In this document: positions 1 to 11,200 of the stretch, piece after piece | Layout: every line of letters begins with the position of its first letter | Position numbering within the stretch: position 1 is the stretch's first letter | Assembly: GCA_013433145.1 (NCBI GenBank) | Contig: CM024176.1 | Location: forward strand, 9,844,520 to 9,908,519 | Length of the DNA stretch: 64,000 nucleotides | Direction of reading: 5' to 3' | DNA from: Ascaris suum | Lineage: Eukaryota; Nematoda; Chromadorea; Rhabditida; Ascarididae | Position numbers and translations under genes: made by a program | Notes under the pieces: model-generated | Seen by the model: only the letters and a program-made list of their open reading frames with translations | What the model was told of the DNA's origin: nothing | Database searches by the model: none

Positions 1-155
1 CCTATCGTAATGTGGATCGGCTCAGAATCAATCCAATGAACACTGGATGCTTTAAAAAGAAAACGATCTAATCTTCCATGATATTCAGATGCCTCAACAT
101 AAACACTCTCTAACTGCAGGAACTTTCCAATTGCGTTTTGTATATTCAATGTAAT
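1..155 (-). CDS. Partial internal exon, unrecognised protein, runs off the left edge
   Basis: The minus strand is open for 51 codons plus two bases from 155 to the window edge. It follows an AG dinucleotide (bases 157-156, context CCCAATAG) that could be a splice acceptor. The translation begins ITLNIQNAIGKFLQLE, continues through VYVEASEYHGRLDRFLFKAS and ends near WIDSEPIHITI. The mix of charged and alternating hydrophobic residues and the balanced codons look like coding sequence, possibly a beta-rich region. I do not recognise the family. The acceptor lacks a good pyrimidine tract, no matching upstream exon was found between 160 and 3200, and 51 open codons can occur by chance here. It lies downstream of the CARD gene on the same strand, but that gene has its own stop. 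Confidence 0.3.
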   Translation of the reverse strand, partial: MTLNIQNAIGKFLQLESVYVEASEYHGRLDRFLFKASSVHWIDSEPIHITI

Positions 156-2860
156 CTATTGGGGATATTATATATTCCTCGAGCGCCGAATCAACGGTGA
201 ATAACGTAAAATGATGCAGCATTATAACGACGTAATTGATGCCTTGGATCAGCCTTCATTATGCTGTATTTTGTCATTGATTTTCATCATCGGCCGAATG
301 CGCTCAGCTGTCATTTTCTTGTCAGACTATTGCATCGGGAAAGGTGGAGGAAGGGATGAGATGCAGGAGGAAGGGTAGTTATTTCTTCGAATAGCAAAGT
401 TGTTCAGTATGAAACTTTTTAAATTTTGACTTGAATTTTGCAATAACTTCACCGCCTACAATGAATAACAGTTTTGTAATGTAATTCATCTAAATTCTTT
501 AAGCATTCACATAGATCAATTGATATATGTAGAGAAATCTCGTGCAATCTTTTTTCTACGAATTGAAATATTCCATATGGAGATTTTCTCGATTTCTTAT
601 GAATATTATGAAAATATAATTGAAAACATCGTTGAATTGTTGCAAAAAAAAAAAGAAAAATAACGATAATATTTTATGAATGATTTTTCTTTTCACATAC
701 TAAGCAAAAAATATTTGGGAAGAAATTCATTGATGAATGAGAAATCCAAGAAATGAGAATGGTTAGTTTGTAACAATTGTTGTTGAAATTTTCCTAGTGT
801 TACAGCGTTTCGATATCTATAATTGAGAGGATTTAATTGAAAGTTGTTGGAAATGGTTGTATAGTACGAAGTGCCATTATTGATTGTATATCTGCATAAC
901 ATTTTGTGTTATTTAAACATTTCCTTCGTTTGCTTCATGCATATATAAAAGATTAGTACAATAGAATAAAGAGCGTAGAATATCACCTTAAACAAAGTGG
1001 GAGATTATATTCACTAATCAGTTAGTGATAATCGGCTGTCGACGATTTGCTGAATGAGATAATAAGATTAAAAACACATATGTAACAAAACGAGTGGAAC
1101 TGTTATATGCGTTTTATTATGGTTGTGATATTTTGCCTCATTTATTCTGCTACTATTGTGATACTTTCGACTGGAATTAATTACTATTCCGGTTGCTCAA
1201 TTGTCAATATCAGGTTATGTTTGAAGAGAAGAGATCAACAGAGACGTTTATTTATTATTTTGTTACGCTATTTCCACACTTCGCAACGCTAGCGAAATTT
1301 CTTCGAATCATCGCTTCATTTCCGCTCAAAATTTTCAACAACACAAAAATTGCCCACTTATTTCGAAAATAAACGTTGTCCTTACTGCCACTGAAATCTG
1401 TGAATGAAAAAAAAAAGTCATATACTTGAAATCTCTTAAAATAACAACAATAGTATGGAAATATTCGGTACGGACGTGTGGAATCAATCGTTTTGAAGAT
1501 CGCCTACACATGAATATAGTCCATCGTATGTTTTTATACATTCGAAAATATGCATTATTATAAAATAAGTTCCTCCTCGAAGTAATTTTCGTCGTTTTGC
1601 TCGACTAAAATGAAATTTTCTCTTCATATTGCTCAACTTTTATTTATTTCATAATGTAACCGCTCCTATTTGCATATCGATAAACAAATTAAATATTCAA
1701 ATATATTTTATCAATCGTTAAATATACTTCATAATTTAACAATAAAACTATGTCGTGAAAATATCACAACGATAATTATTATAATCGAAAAGAATATGCG
1801 ATTAAATATATTGCTGAAAGAAAAAGTCGAAAATTTTCTGAAAGGAATGATGAAAATTTTCTCTTTTTTTTTCATTACAAAAATAAGCATATATGATTAA
1901 AAAGAAAAAATAAGCATTGCAAAAAAAAAACACCTCAATATTCCATGAAAAAAAAATTCATTTCAATTAGAAAATTTCTTATAAATCTTTGGTGTGTGAT
2001 AAGAAAAGAAGAAACTTACGGATAAAATATTATTATTCACATGTATGAACGAAAAAAATTTTAATTAACGAATTTTATGAAAGAATATATTTTTCTATGA
2101 GAACATATGATTATTATATTCGCTATTTTCGTATAAGAAAAATTAAGCCTCTTTCTTTTGTTTCTTTTTTTTTTCGTTCATAAATTTTTCGTCTCAACTT
2201 TTCTTTAAAATTCCACCTTTTTATTTATTAAGTCGTTGAAATCAACGTCAATTTACATGAAATAAACATATCGAATATTGCAATTAGCATAATTTAATTG
2301 GATAAATATTGATGCAATTGTGCAAATTGAATATCGAAAAATATTTCTTTAGTAAATTTAATATTCACGTCTCAAAAATATTCATCAAATAGAGAGCGCA
2401 AAAAAAAAAAAAAACTCCAATCGAAATGATTTCATATTTTGGGACAATTAATTTATGAATATTCATCATCATTACTTGTGAAGGAACAATTTGATTTATT
2501 CTCATTGTGCTGAGAGAAATAAAATGATCCGATAGTAAAATATTATTATTATTCAGAGCGGAAATTTCAATTGAAGTGATTTGCACTTCTCCTTTTAGTT
2601 GAATCGATATACAGTTTATATATGAAGAAATTTTATTGGAATTCGATTATTATATTGATATCTTCATATATTGACATCGACACAATTCGTATCGAAACTT
2701 ACAAATGAGGTGTGTCTCACGTAGAAAATGCGTATTCACCATAAGGTAGGTGAATGAAAGGCTCACCGATGAGGCGGATACGAGCCGAAAATCCATAACA
2801 ACGAAAAATTTCCTCAACTAATGTTTTGCGGTATACAATTCTCGTAAAGATTTGAACAGG
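156..2860. other. AT-rich stretch without a supported gene
   Basis: Mostly A/T homopolymer runs of 8-12 bases and low-complexity AT-rich DNA. A plus-strand ORF at 1107-1292 starts with a hydrophobic run resembling a signal anchor (MRFIMVVIFCLIYSATIVIL), but its remainder is featureless. On the minus strand a good pyrimidine-rich acceptor ends near 1396, followed by an open frame of about 47 codons. Neither has a recognisable product and both are within chance expectation. Confidence 0.5.
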
Positions 2861-3007
2861 ATGTTACGCTCGGTGAAGATTGTGCTGCTATGCTCGTTCG
2901 TCTTGATTAACGAAGTTGGAGTGTATGAAGCCACAGAAATTAGATCGTCACAGATAGTGGAAGCCAAGAATTCAAGGATGGCGAATGGTTTTTTCACAAT
3001 TGCTTAA
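2861..3007 (+). CDS. Small ORF with signal-peptide-like N-terminus
   Basis: A 48-codon ORF from ATG 2861 to TAA 3005-3007. It begins MLRSVKIVLLCSFVLINEVG: a basic n-region, a hydrophobic core and a small residue, the layout of a secretory signal peptide. The remaining 28 residues are polar and lack cysteines or clear dibasic sites, so no hormone or toxin fold is suggested. An AG immediately before the ATG (AACAG|GATG) could be a splice or trans-splice acceptor, though its pyrimidine tract is poor. It is tail-to-tail with the CARD gene, 255 bases from that gene's stop. No family recognised; the ORF is short enough to be chance. Confidence 0.3.
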   Translation: MLRSVKIVLLCSFVLINEVGVYEATEIRSSQIVEAKNSRMANGFFTIA

Positions 3008-3262
3008 AGTGTACTATAGATGCACGTCGCTGAACAGATTCACAATTCTGCGTAGCATCTTTCATATACTTTTCATCGTATTCTGTTGACCTAATCAAAA
3101 CAGAGAATTTAATTGTCTTTCACACCTCGCTGACGTATACAGATTGAAAAGAGTTTCTCTTTTCTTCAAAGATCGAGTTGTTCATGATGTTCAATGTTGT
3201 AAAAATAGAGTGATTAAAGAAAGCGGCGGATTTTGCATTTGCTAGCTGACGACTTATCGATA

Positions 3263-3427
3263 TCACGCGGTCTTCTGATCGGATGTTGTTGAGGCGTTGA
3301 CGTGTAAGAATTCTTCGGCCAATGATGCCTGTCCGTTGCGTATGAGTGCATCAATCATTGGCCCTAACCAATGGTCCTTTGTCTTCAAAATTTCGATTAA
3401 TTTATCAGCTTGTTCCGTGCGATCCTC
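3263..3427 (-). CDS. CARD-only protein, exon 2 (CARD helices 4-6 and stop)
   Basis: Second and last coding exon, 54 codons plus TGA. It begins after a good acceptor (AATTTCAG|GAG, AG at 3429-3428) in phase 0, matching the phase-0 donor of exon 1. The translation starts EDRTEQADKLIEILKTKDHW (helix 4 and turn), continues LGPMIDALIRNG (helix 5) and QASLAEEFLHV (helix 6), then a short polar tail ending in QKTA. The pattern leucine-glycine-proline, isoleucine-aspartate, then N/G-Q-x-x-LA-x-x-L closely parallels the end of the CED-4 CARD (recalled as LGPLIDFF...NNQSHLADFL), and DAL...G...LAE parallels CED-3. The stop 8-10 residues after helix 6 leaves no room for an NB-ARC or caspase domain. A weak GTGATA at the stop could be an alternative donor, but no downstream exon was found. 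Confidence 0.72.
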   Translation of the reverse strand, partial: EDRTEQADKLIEILKTKDHWLGPMIDALIRNGQASLAEEFLHVNASTTSDQKTA

Positions 3428-4177
3428 CTGAAATTCACATCATATTTGAAATTTTTTTTTAGTTTAAAGCTCGTATTAGAGGTTATTACGGCACACATTT
3501 ATATCCATTGGTTAATAAAGGAAATGAGTGAGGAATTAATCGAATGAAATGTCCTAATAGTAATTGTTTAGACTTATACATATATTTATCCTCTCCTCCT
3601 CATATACGGCATCACAGATTGAATGAGCCTCAATGATCGTTCTAACAATGAGATATTTTTTAAAAAAACCATTCAAATGAATCAGGATAAATTTATTCAA
3701 CCATTATTTAACGAGAAACTTTTTTTCACGGCATAATCACCCAAAACTCTCCGAAAGGTATGGTAATCTCCAGAAAGCTCAACTTGAGTAATGCTTAACA
3801 GTTAGTTGTAAGGAAGACCTTCAACTTATGCAGAAGTCTATCAAAATTAATAGGAAAGACATTCAAATAAATAAATTTTCAACAATCTGAGGCATAATCC
3901 AATTGTTTATTTTAAAATGAATATATTTTTCTTATTGCCTTCAGCATAGAGTTCACTTTTGTCCGTTAATTTTACCCCAAAATGCAAATTGCACTGAGAG
4001 ATTAAGTTTTCGAAATGTGCACAATTCGATCTCTGTTTTCCAATCGAACGAAACACATTTGCGTGCTTGTTAAAGCAATCACACCACAACTAAATATAAT
4101 TGACGCGTTGAAATCTATGCGAAAGCTATTCAATCAAAGATCCTCTACGATGGTTGAAGATGTGAGGGAGGGTAGAT

Positions 4178-4198
4178 GGGGGGGGGGGGGGGGGGGGG
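4178..4198. repeat. Homopolymer G21
   Basis: Twenty-one consecutive G on the plus strand, preceded by the G-rich run GTGAGGGAGGGTAGAT. Assembly length is unreliable in such runs. Together with the preceding GGG tracts it could form a G-quadruplex. Confidence 0.95.
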
Positions 4199-4552
4199 AG
4201 GCTAAACCACATCAGATACTATAGCAATAATGCTCATTAAATGAAAGGATGGCATAGTAATGAGAAGATTGACATACAGATATTCCAATTTGTGTTTACT
4301 GCATAAAGGCAAGTAAAAAGACCGTAAGTTTTAGCGCATTTGTTCAAAAAGTTGCATATTTCAGCAATGAAATGCAAAGAACTTTTATTCGCCTAGAAAA
4401 TTTCTGTGGATGGTCACAAATGAAACTCAACTTGTCTTAGAAAAATAGCCATTGGCTGTTCAAATTCCGCCAATATTCCTCTATTTAAGGCCATCAGGAG
4501 AAAGGGTCAACCAGATGCAGTTGCGTCTGACTGTCACCTCTAGCTCTCTTTT

Positions 4553-4590
4553 CCCCACCCCTCCTCCCATCTCCTCCTCAGCCCCTACCA
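4553..4590 (+). repeat. Pyrimidine-rich C/T tract
   Basis: A strongly strand-biased C/T segment (runs of CCCC, CCTCC and TCCTCCTC). It is one of about nine C-rich or G-rich tracts scattered over the window. No gene assignment. Confidence 0.8.
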
Positions 4591-5834
4591 ATCCTACAAG
4601 GATCCTGAAATATTTATTAGAATAGGAATAAAAACATTTCCTCGAGGATTTCTCAACCGGATTGAAACGGATTTTTCTCCTCTTCATAGATGGATTCATT
4701 CATTCTCCTCAATAAAAAACTACATCAGTTCATTTGCCATTTAATGATCTCACTGACTTTTGATTCGCTCTTTCTGCAGTGAAAGCAAATATTTTCGTTT
4801 ATAAAGGGCGCTTTATTACATCTTTTCTCCTAATTTTTATGTGTCATTATCTCATGAATCTCATAAATACGGTGTGACCTTATATGCGCATGTATGAGGC
4901 TGTTTCCTCCGGTCGGATCTCAGATATCGAATCGATGCGATGGAAATCTGATCGGCATTATATAGAGACTTTGAGTGACCCTCTCTATCTTGTGTTACTT
5001 AAATCCATCAACTTCGAAATGAAATGTAAACAACTAAATGTGTGAAAACTTCGCGTGGATTTTTCATCTCGAATGGAGTTTCATTTTGCATCCGATTAGC
5101 TCATAGCAAACGTTGCTTTTATATTAGAACGAGTAATTTGATCACTGAAATGATGAAGTCGTCACTAAAATGCTCTTTCACATTTCGTTAACACTATCAA
5201 GTCAGAAAGAAGGGCAAATCCACACATCGTACCCGAACATCCTTTATCCTAGCCGAATTATTATCGGCATAGAAGCCTCCTCAACAACAATAAATTCGAT
5301 CGTTTATATTCCATTCGTTTAGTATTTAATTGAGGCTACAATAATAAAATCGGATCGAATTAGTATGCACTTCCCCCCTCTCGCGAGAGTATTTACGATG
5401 AAATTGCCTATTCTTGATAGATGTTCTATGCGGGAGAAAAAAAAACCGAAAGAAAGACGCATGATTAGTGCGTTCTATTGGAAATAGCTCTCTCGAGGAA
5501 ACGAATGTAATGAGTTAAGAATTCCGCAATCCGAAAAAAAAGAGCAGCTGATTTGTTTTCTTCATTTATTTTTGGAATTTCTTTTGAAAATTCAATAAAC
5601 CTCTCATAATTATTTCAAAAATAGAAAAACTAGCGTAAACCTAATTATGCGAAGAAAAAATCCGAATAAAATTGAAAATTAGATCACTAATTTTATCAAA
5701 TGAGATCATTTTATAATAATAATAATAATACGAAGGAATATTTTATGAAACGATATAAGTAGAGTATAGCAATTATGGATTAAAAATCCGCATTGGTGAT
5801 TTTCTTTATGAACACAATTCCCTAAAATCTTCCC

Positions 5835-5846
5835 GTTCCCGGGAAC
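5835..5846. repeat. 12-bp perfect palindrome GTTCCCGGGAAC
   Basis: A self-complementary GC-rich 12-mer in an AT-rich intron. It has the symmetry of a dimeric factor site (TTC...GAA half sites), but no function is shown. Confidence 0.6.
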
Positions 5847-6694
5847 ATGGGGAATACTTGCCCGTAAACTTCTTCCAAAAATCTTACCATCCCTATTTAG
5901 CAGCTATTGAGATGATGCATAAGCCCTTTACAGAAAAAAATTTGAGACTATTTCTTTTCAAAAATAGGAAAGTGTAAATTGAAACGAGAAGGTGGTGAGA
6001 GGGAAATACCCGACGATACAGGATGAGAAGGAAGCGAATTATGTTAGATTTCTCGAGAGAGCATATCCTTTTGAAAAAAAAAAACTTTTTTTTTATACAT
6101 TTACATAAAGCGCAGAACGAATTGTATATTTTGCAGTAATTTCATTCGAGCTACACATAAAATATCATACTATTTCGTTCGATTTTCAGTTACAACGGAT
6201 AGCGTTCATTGTTTAGGTGCAAAAGATATAATGGACAATTGCAGCCATGGTGGTTTGATAAAAATTTCCCCATGCAATCAAGAATATACACATCAAATCT
6301 GATCGGTTGAATGAAATTTTTGCACACATCACTTTACGCCAACGAATGCAGTGATAATTGAATTTTTTCTAGAATTTTCGTTGTTGTGTTAAATGATTTC
6401 TATAAACGAATCGTCGATTCGCTTTATCCATAGAGTAGATCTATCGAATTCGATGAGTAAAATTTCCGATTGAGACAACATTGATGCTAGCAATCATATC
6501 CATCGAAGAATTTATTGAATTACGTCAAAGACAATGGAATGTTTCAACGTTTTCTCATAGCAATTTTCATTTCATGTGGAAAATTTTCCTATTAAATTTG
6601 CAATAAATTCAAAATGTTGACTCATTTCTTTATACGAAAAAAAAACCTATGAATACCCTATTGAATGCACTCAATGATCAATCAATTGTATAGG

Positions 6695-6718
6695 TGTCAC
6701 ATTCATTTCAATGTGACA
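6695..6718. repeat. Inverted repeat, 9-bp arms, 6-base loop
   Basis: TGTCACATT and AATGTGACA are exact reverse complements separated by six bases. A further pair, TTGAAAC and GTTTCAA, follows about 20 bases on. Together they form a small cluster of inverted repeats with no known function. Confidence 0.7.
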
Positions 6719-8060
6719 GTTGAAACGAATATGACAGCTGTTTCAATGTTTAATCACTGTTTCAAATGTTCATTTGTGAGGGAGGATTGAATCATCTGCG
6801 GTTTTTTTTTAATTCAAATTTTTATTAAAAGGATTGAGATTTTGATCTTTAAACTATTTCATCATTTTGCTATATTTTATTTTTCTTCATTATTATTCAA
6901 TTGCCGTATTTTCGAAATATACCTCATTCATATTATAGAAAATTCCTCCACTTGCGAATGTGAAAGAATAAAGATAGGATAAAGAGAGTTGCTATTTCGA
7001 TAGATGGCAATTTATTATATCAGTTAAAAGTCGACATATGCTCATTAGCTAATTTGAAGTCGAAAGAAGCGCAAACAAAAATAAAGCTTCATCGTGTATT
7101 CGCATTTCGGCTAATCGGAGTAATTCGTTCAATAGATATGCAAAAAAAAAACGAGTGCGAAAAAACTATTAGAATATTCTCGTAGGAAATAGGTGTTTTT
7201 ATACAAAATTCAGCGGTACATCGCAATTTATCGGTTATAGAACGAACATGACTTATAAAATTCCTAGTAGATTTCAATGCTGATAAGACACGAATATCGT
7301 GATGTTAGATACTGAAGCGAGAATTTGGAAGTATTGTGATGATGTTATCTTGTCGCAGACGCAAAGAAACAAAGTGATGCTGCAAACGATGAATCACAAA
7401 ACACACGAAGCTTTATGCCACTAATTTCATCTGTAAACTATGATTCATGAGTCGACGCAAACAGACAAACAAATAGACACACAAACAAAAAAAAAAGTAA
7501 CAAGAAAGCTAGAAGTACATATACACGCATATGTATAAATGTATAGGCACAGTAACGGCAGAATGCCTTTTAGAAAAGATGCTAAACCTAGAAAAAAAAA
7601 ATCTCATTAAATATCAACTTTCGTATTCGTTAATTTTAGACGCATTATGCAGTAAAAAAAAATTTCAGGCTTCGAGTTATCGATTCATTTTGAACAGGTG
7701 CTTCAATGAAATGTTTAATTGGCAATCTTTAGATCTCTTTTTTTTCTCATTTATTTTTGTGTTCTTTTTTGATTTTTGTTCGAAATTAGAAAGAAAATAT
7801 AACTGTAAAATTTCCTACAGATATGAGACATTTTTCCTCTAGTTTTTTTTTTTTTTTTGATTCTTTGCATAAACTATGAAAATAGCATATCATTTTAAAT
7901 AAAGATGTCTGAAGTAGAAGATTTCTTTCCTCTTTTCTAATCTCTCCTCACTTGAGACCGGAAGTTTTGATAATTGAAAACCACTAAAATCGATTTCCGG
8001 CAACGTAATGATTTTTTTTTTTTTTAAATAAGACAATAAAAAAAAGTCCTTTCAGCGTAC

Positions 8061-8243
8061 TTTTGAATAAACGGCGCCCATTTCGTGACTTCGAAGTACT
8101 TGCCTAGCAACAAGTAAAGGCACCAAATCTTTCATGTTCACATCAGAGAGGCGTGATCGAAGTCGATCGAGATGATCACTTTGCTCTGCTCGAATATCGG
8201 CCAATGAACGTGAACAAGGCAACGTTTGTGACTCCGCAGACAT
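8061..8243 (-). CDS. CARD-only protein, exon 1 (start, CARD helices 1-3)
   Basis: First coding exon, 61 codons from ATG 8243-8241. The start is chosen because a TTTCAG acceptor ends one base upstream (AG at 8246-8245, then G, then ATG), the arrangement seen at nematode trans-splice or first-exon acceptors, and because the open frame upstream has no domain signal. After a 19-residue polar leader (MSAESQTLPCSRSLADIRA) come helix 1 (EQSDHLDRLRSRLSD), helix 2 (MKDLVPLLVARQ) and helix 3 (SHEMGAVYSK). The segment LVARQVL matches LIAKQVL of the CED-3 CARD as I recall it, and spacing to helix 4 across the splice is natural. The joined product is 115 residues. By family knowledge a free CARD binds other CARDs by homotypic contacts and acts as adaptor, decoy or inhibitor of caspase activation. 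Which of these applies here is unknown. Confidence 0.72.
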
Positions 8244-11200
8244 CCTGAAAGTCATCAGTCCACCATTTTCTATCCAGATTTTACAACTTATATTTGACGC
8301 TTCATACGGATCTACCAGCGTAATCTCTAGTAGTAACCTTGGCACCTAATACGTCGTACGCTGCACTCATTTTCTTTGAAAAAAGTAGTATTTAAGAAAG
8401 GAGATGGCTTAGATACTTGGGCGGATGAAGTTTGCTAGAGCATGAAAGTCCCTTCAAACTATGGTCTTTTCTTTGTTGATATGACTCTGATGCAATTTTC
8501 ATCTCCTGACAATTGAAGACAACTTGCTCGACGTTTTTCAGTAATTCTAAATTGTGACTTTTTCCGATATAGTAATCAATTATTGTAACTGTAATATAAC
8601 GGCTTATGTACCGTAATATATTGTATAGTAAAATTACAATATAAGCAATGCAATAAATAAGTAAAATAGTAATTGCAACAGTGTTTACTTTTGACAACAA
8701 AATATTATCTTCCATGGATCATTTAATATCAGCAGTATAAAACACTACGCAATATTTCAGGTGAAATTCTAGAAATGTTTTGAAAAAGAAATTTCTTCTT
8801 CCTCGCTCTCGATCTATGCATTAATATAGCGCTTAAGAAGGTTCTGTCTTCTTGATGACTGAAGATAAAACACCTTTTAGAATAAAAAGGATTAAAGCTA
8901 TGCACAATCATCATAGAGAAAGCAAACATCCATCACCGAACACCTATATGATGTGCCATTAGTTGGTCGGAAAGCATCAACGAGAAAACCGATGAAAACA
9001 ATAGCTCATCACATCTAGGTCATTGGTGAGGTTAATCTTTGAAGTGCGCACTTTTTTGCAGTACAGTGAAAGCGGGTGCTTGCTAAAGTTTTACAAATCA
9101 CTTGCTCAGTAATTCAAATAACAAAATAAAACACCCTAGGAAAAAGTCTTGAACACCTACGCTAAGGCTTCAAATATTACATCACTTTCGAGTGCAATGC
9201 TTCATTTATTTCATTCGATTAGTTTGTGAAGAATGATGCCAATAGGAGTTAATGTAATCTGAGATGAATGTTGCTCAGCTTTAAACCATACGACTTGAAA
9301 GATCCTCTTAAATAGTACCCTCTTAAAGAATATCTCCTTTTGCACATTCAATTTTCCTAAGAATCGAAGGAAATAACTGCTGGATAGAAGCCCACATGCT
9401 GCTTAAGTTTCAAAGGTTTCCTTCTATTCGTCGATCTTAAGCGGCGATATACTGGAACGTCAAGATATTCGTCTTTTTGTCAAATTGTTATCAATAAATC
9501 ATCACTGAAGTAGAAAATTTTATGATGAAGTAAACTAGAGGATATCAGTAAACACCTGCCAGACTGATTAGGTATAGGAAGAGCTGTGCGTACTTCGAAA
9601 CTCATAACAAACGCGCAGCTTCCAAGTAAACATAACTCGGCTAAGAAAGACGGCTTTCAAGTGAGGAAAATCGGTTGTCCGATGAATGATGATAAATAAA
9701 AATCCTTCCGTTTATAGCATCTTAGCTACATAATCCCAGGATGTCATAGCCGAAAATGAGTGCAATCTCTAAGGATGATTTTAAATAGGAGAAAAAAAAT
9801 CCCACTGCACTTCCTTATTCCTTCTCAAGATACCAAGGTGGAGGAAAATCGCTTCACCTGAGCTCCAACATATGTTCGTGATTTGCGATTATACAGGTTG
9901 AGAAGAACTTTCTGTTTAGCAATTCTCATATGAAAAAAAAATTGATGAAATGGTTTTAATTTTTTTTTCAAATTGACTTCCACATAACTGATTCGTGAAT
10001 GAATCTAAAGAGCTAAGCAGATATGATCGAGTATTTTCAGTACTAATAGTCGATGTGGGAAAATTGAAGTGGATGAAAAGTTGCCATCATTATCACTGAA
10101 AATTGAAAATTTCACCGTTACAAGCAATCGAATCAATAGTAAGTAATTTTTGCGCGGCAATAAAATTTTAGTAAGTACGTCACACTAAAGTTCCACCATA
10201 ATATAACTATTAGTTATATAATTATACGGTGAAGTGTGGGAAAATGAGCGCTGCAAATAAGCAAATAAAAAGTTGCAATCAGAGGGAATTTCGGATCGTC
10301 TAGTGACATGCGAAGAAAGAGTTTCCGTCCGTCAATGTGGGAAGCGAATCTTTGAATGAGTTGTCGGAGCGCGGACGCCAACGAAAACTAGAAGATCGAG
10401 GAACTCTCCAACGTGAACCAAATGGGAAAGCAGCTTTTTATTATGCAATCCATTGTCATCACCTCTGAACACCGCAAACAGTAGAGTAATACAACTGATA
10501 ACAGTCTATTGTTCATAGATTTAGCTGTTTTCAGCAGTATCGATAAGGTGATTAACAATAAAACACTCGTGTTAACAATGTTAGCTATAATACCACTAAG
10601 AGTAATCCTAAAAGTAATCGATTATTACTTTAGGCGAGCTGATAAGTCTTCGTCGCACACTCATTAAATGCATCCTCGAAGCGATACGGTCCTATTCATT
10701 CATGGTACGACAACTACAAGAGTTGTAACGCCAACGATGAGAAACAAAAAGCAGCTATGAAACGTATCAGGTGCAAAAAATTATAACATTCAACGCAAAC
10801 AACTGCAACTTCCGAGCGGTTTATATAGTCGTGATTTTCCACATTGGAATTGATTCGTTCACCGACGAATTTCGTTGTGAAGCAATGAGGAAATTTTCAG
10901 AATTATGCAGCGGAGAAATTTTGATAAAGTTGCTATCTTCGCAATTACATAACTGTTATATTTGCTGCAAAAAAAAAAAAAAAAAAATCGATGAAAAAAT
11001 ATAAAACATGATTTCAAGTTTTGCAAATTTCTCATATAAATAATAGGCGAAATGAATTTTCCGCAAATTCCCATGATGCAAATGTAACGTGGACATTAGC
11101 TGAACTCATAGAAGGCTTAAAAGACGAAGTATATCGTCTCAAAAGTGGTGTGATAGATTTCAAATTTATTCATTTCCAGTAGCTTCTGGTGTAAAATATA

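Larger units (their letters stand above)
3428..8060 (-). other. Intron of the CARD gene (4.6 kb)
   Basis: It is bounded by a donor TCAAAA|GTACGC (GT at 8060-8059) and an acceptor TTTCAG at 3428, joining two phase-0 exons that complete one CARD. The intron is large for a compact nematode gene. It contains a G21 run (4178-4198), a pyrimidine-rich tract (4553-4590), a 12-bp palindrome (5835-5846), a hairpin-like inverted repeat (6695-6718) and many A/T runs. A plus-strand acceptor at 6188 followed by 36 open codons lies inside, without an identifiable upstream exon. No other exon that would insert into the CARD was found. Confidence 0.6.

Noticed and set aside
6190..6302. Plus-strand acceptor TTTTCAG followed by 36 open codons with three cysteines
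   Set aside because: No upstream exon or start could be joined, and 36 open codons after an acceptor is common by chance.
8392..8715. 107-codon minus frame with a hydrophobic stretch upstream of the CARD gene
   Set aside because: AT-rich codons favour Ile, Leu, Tyr and Val; the stretch is what chance AT-rich DNA encodes and nothing follows it.
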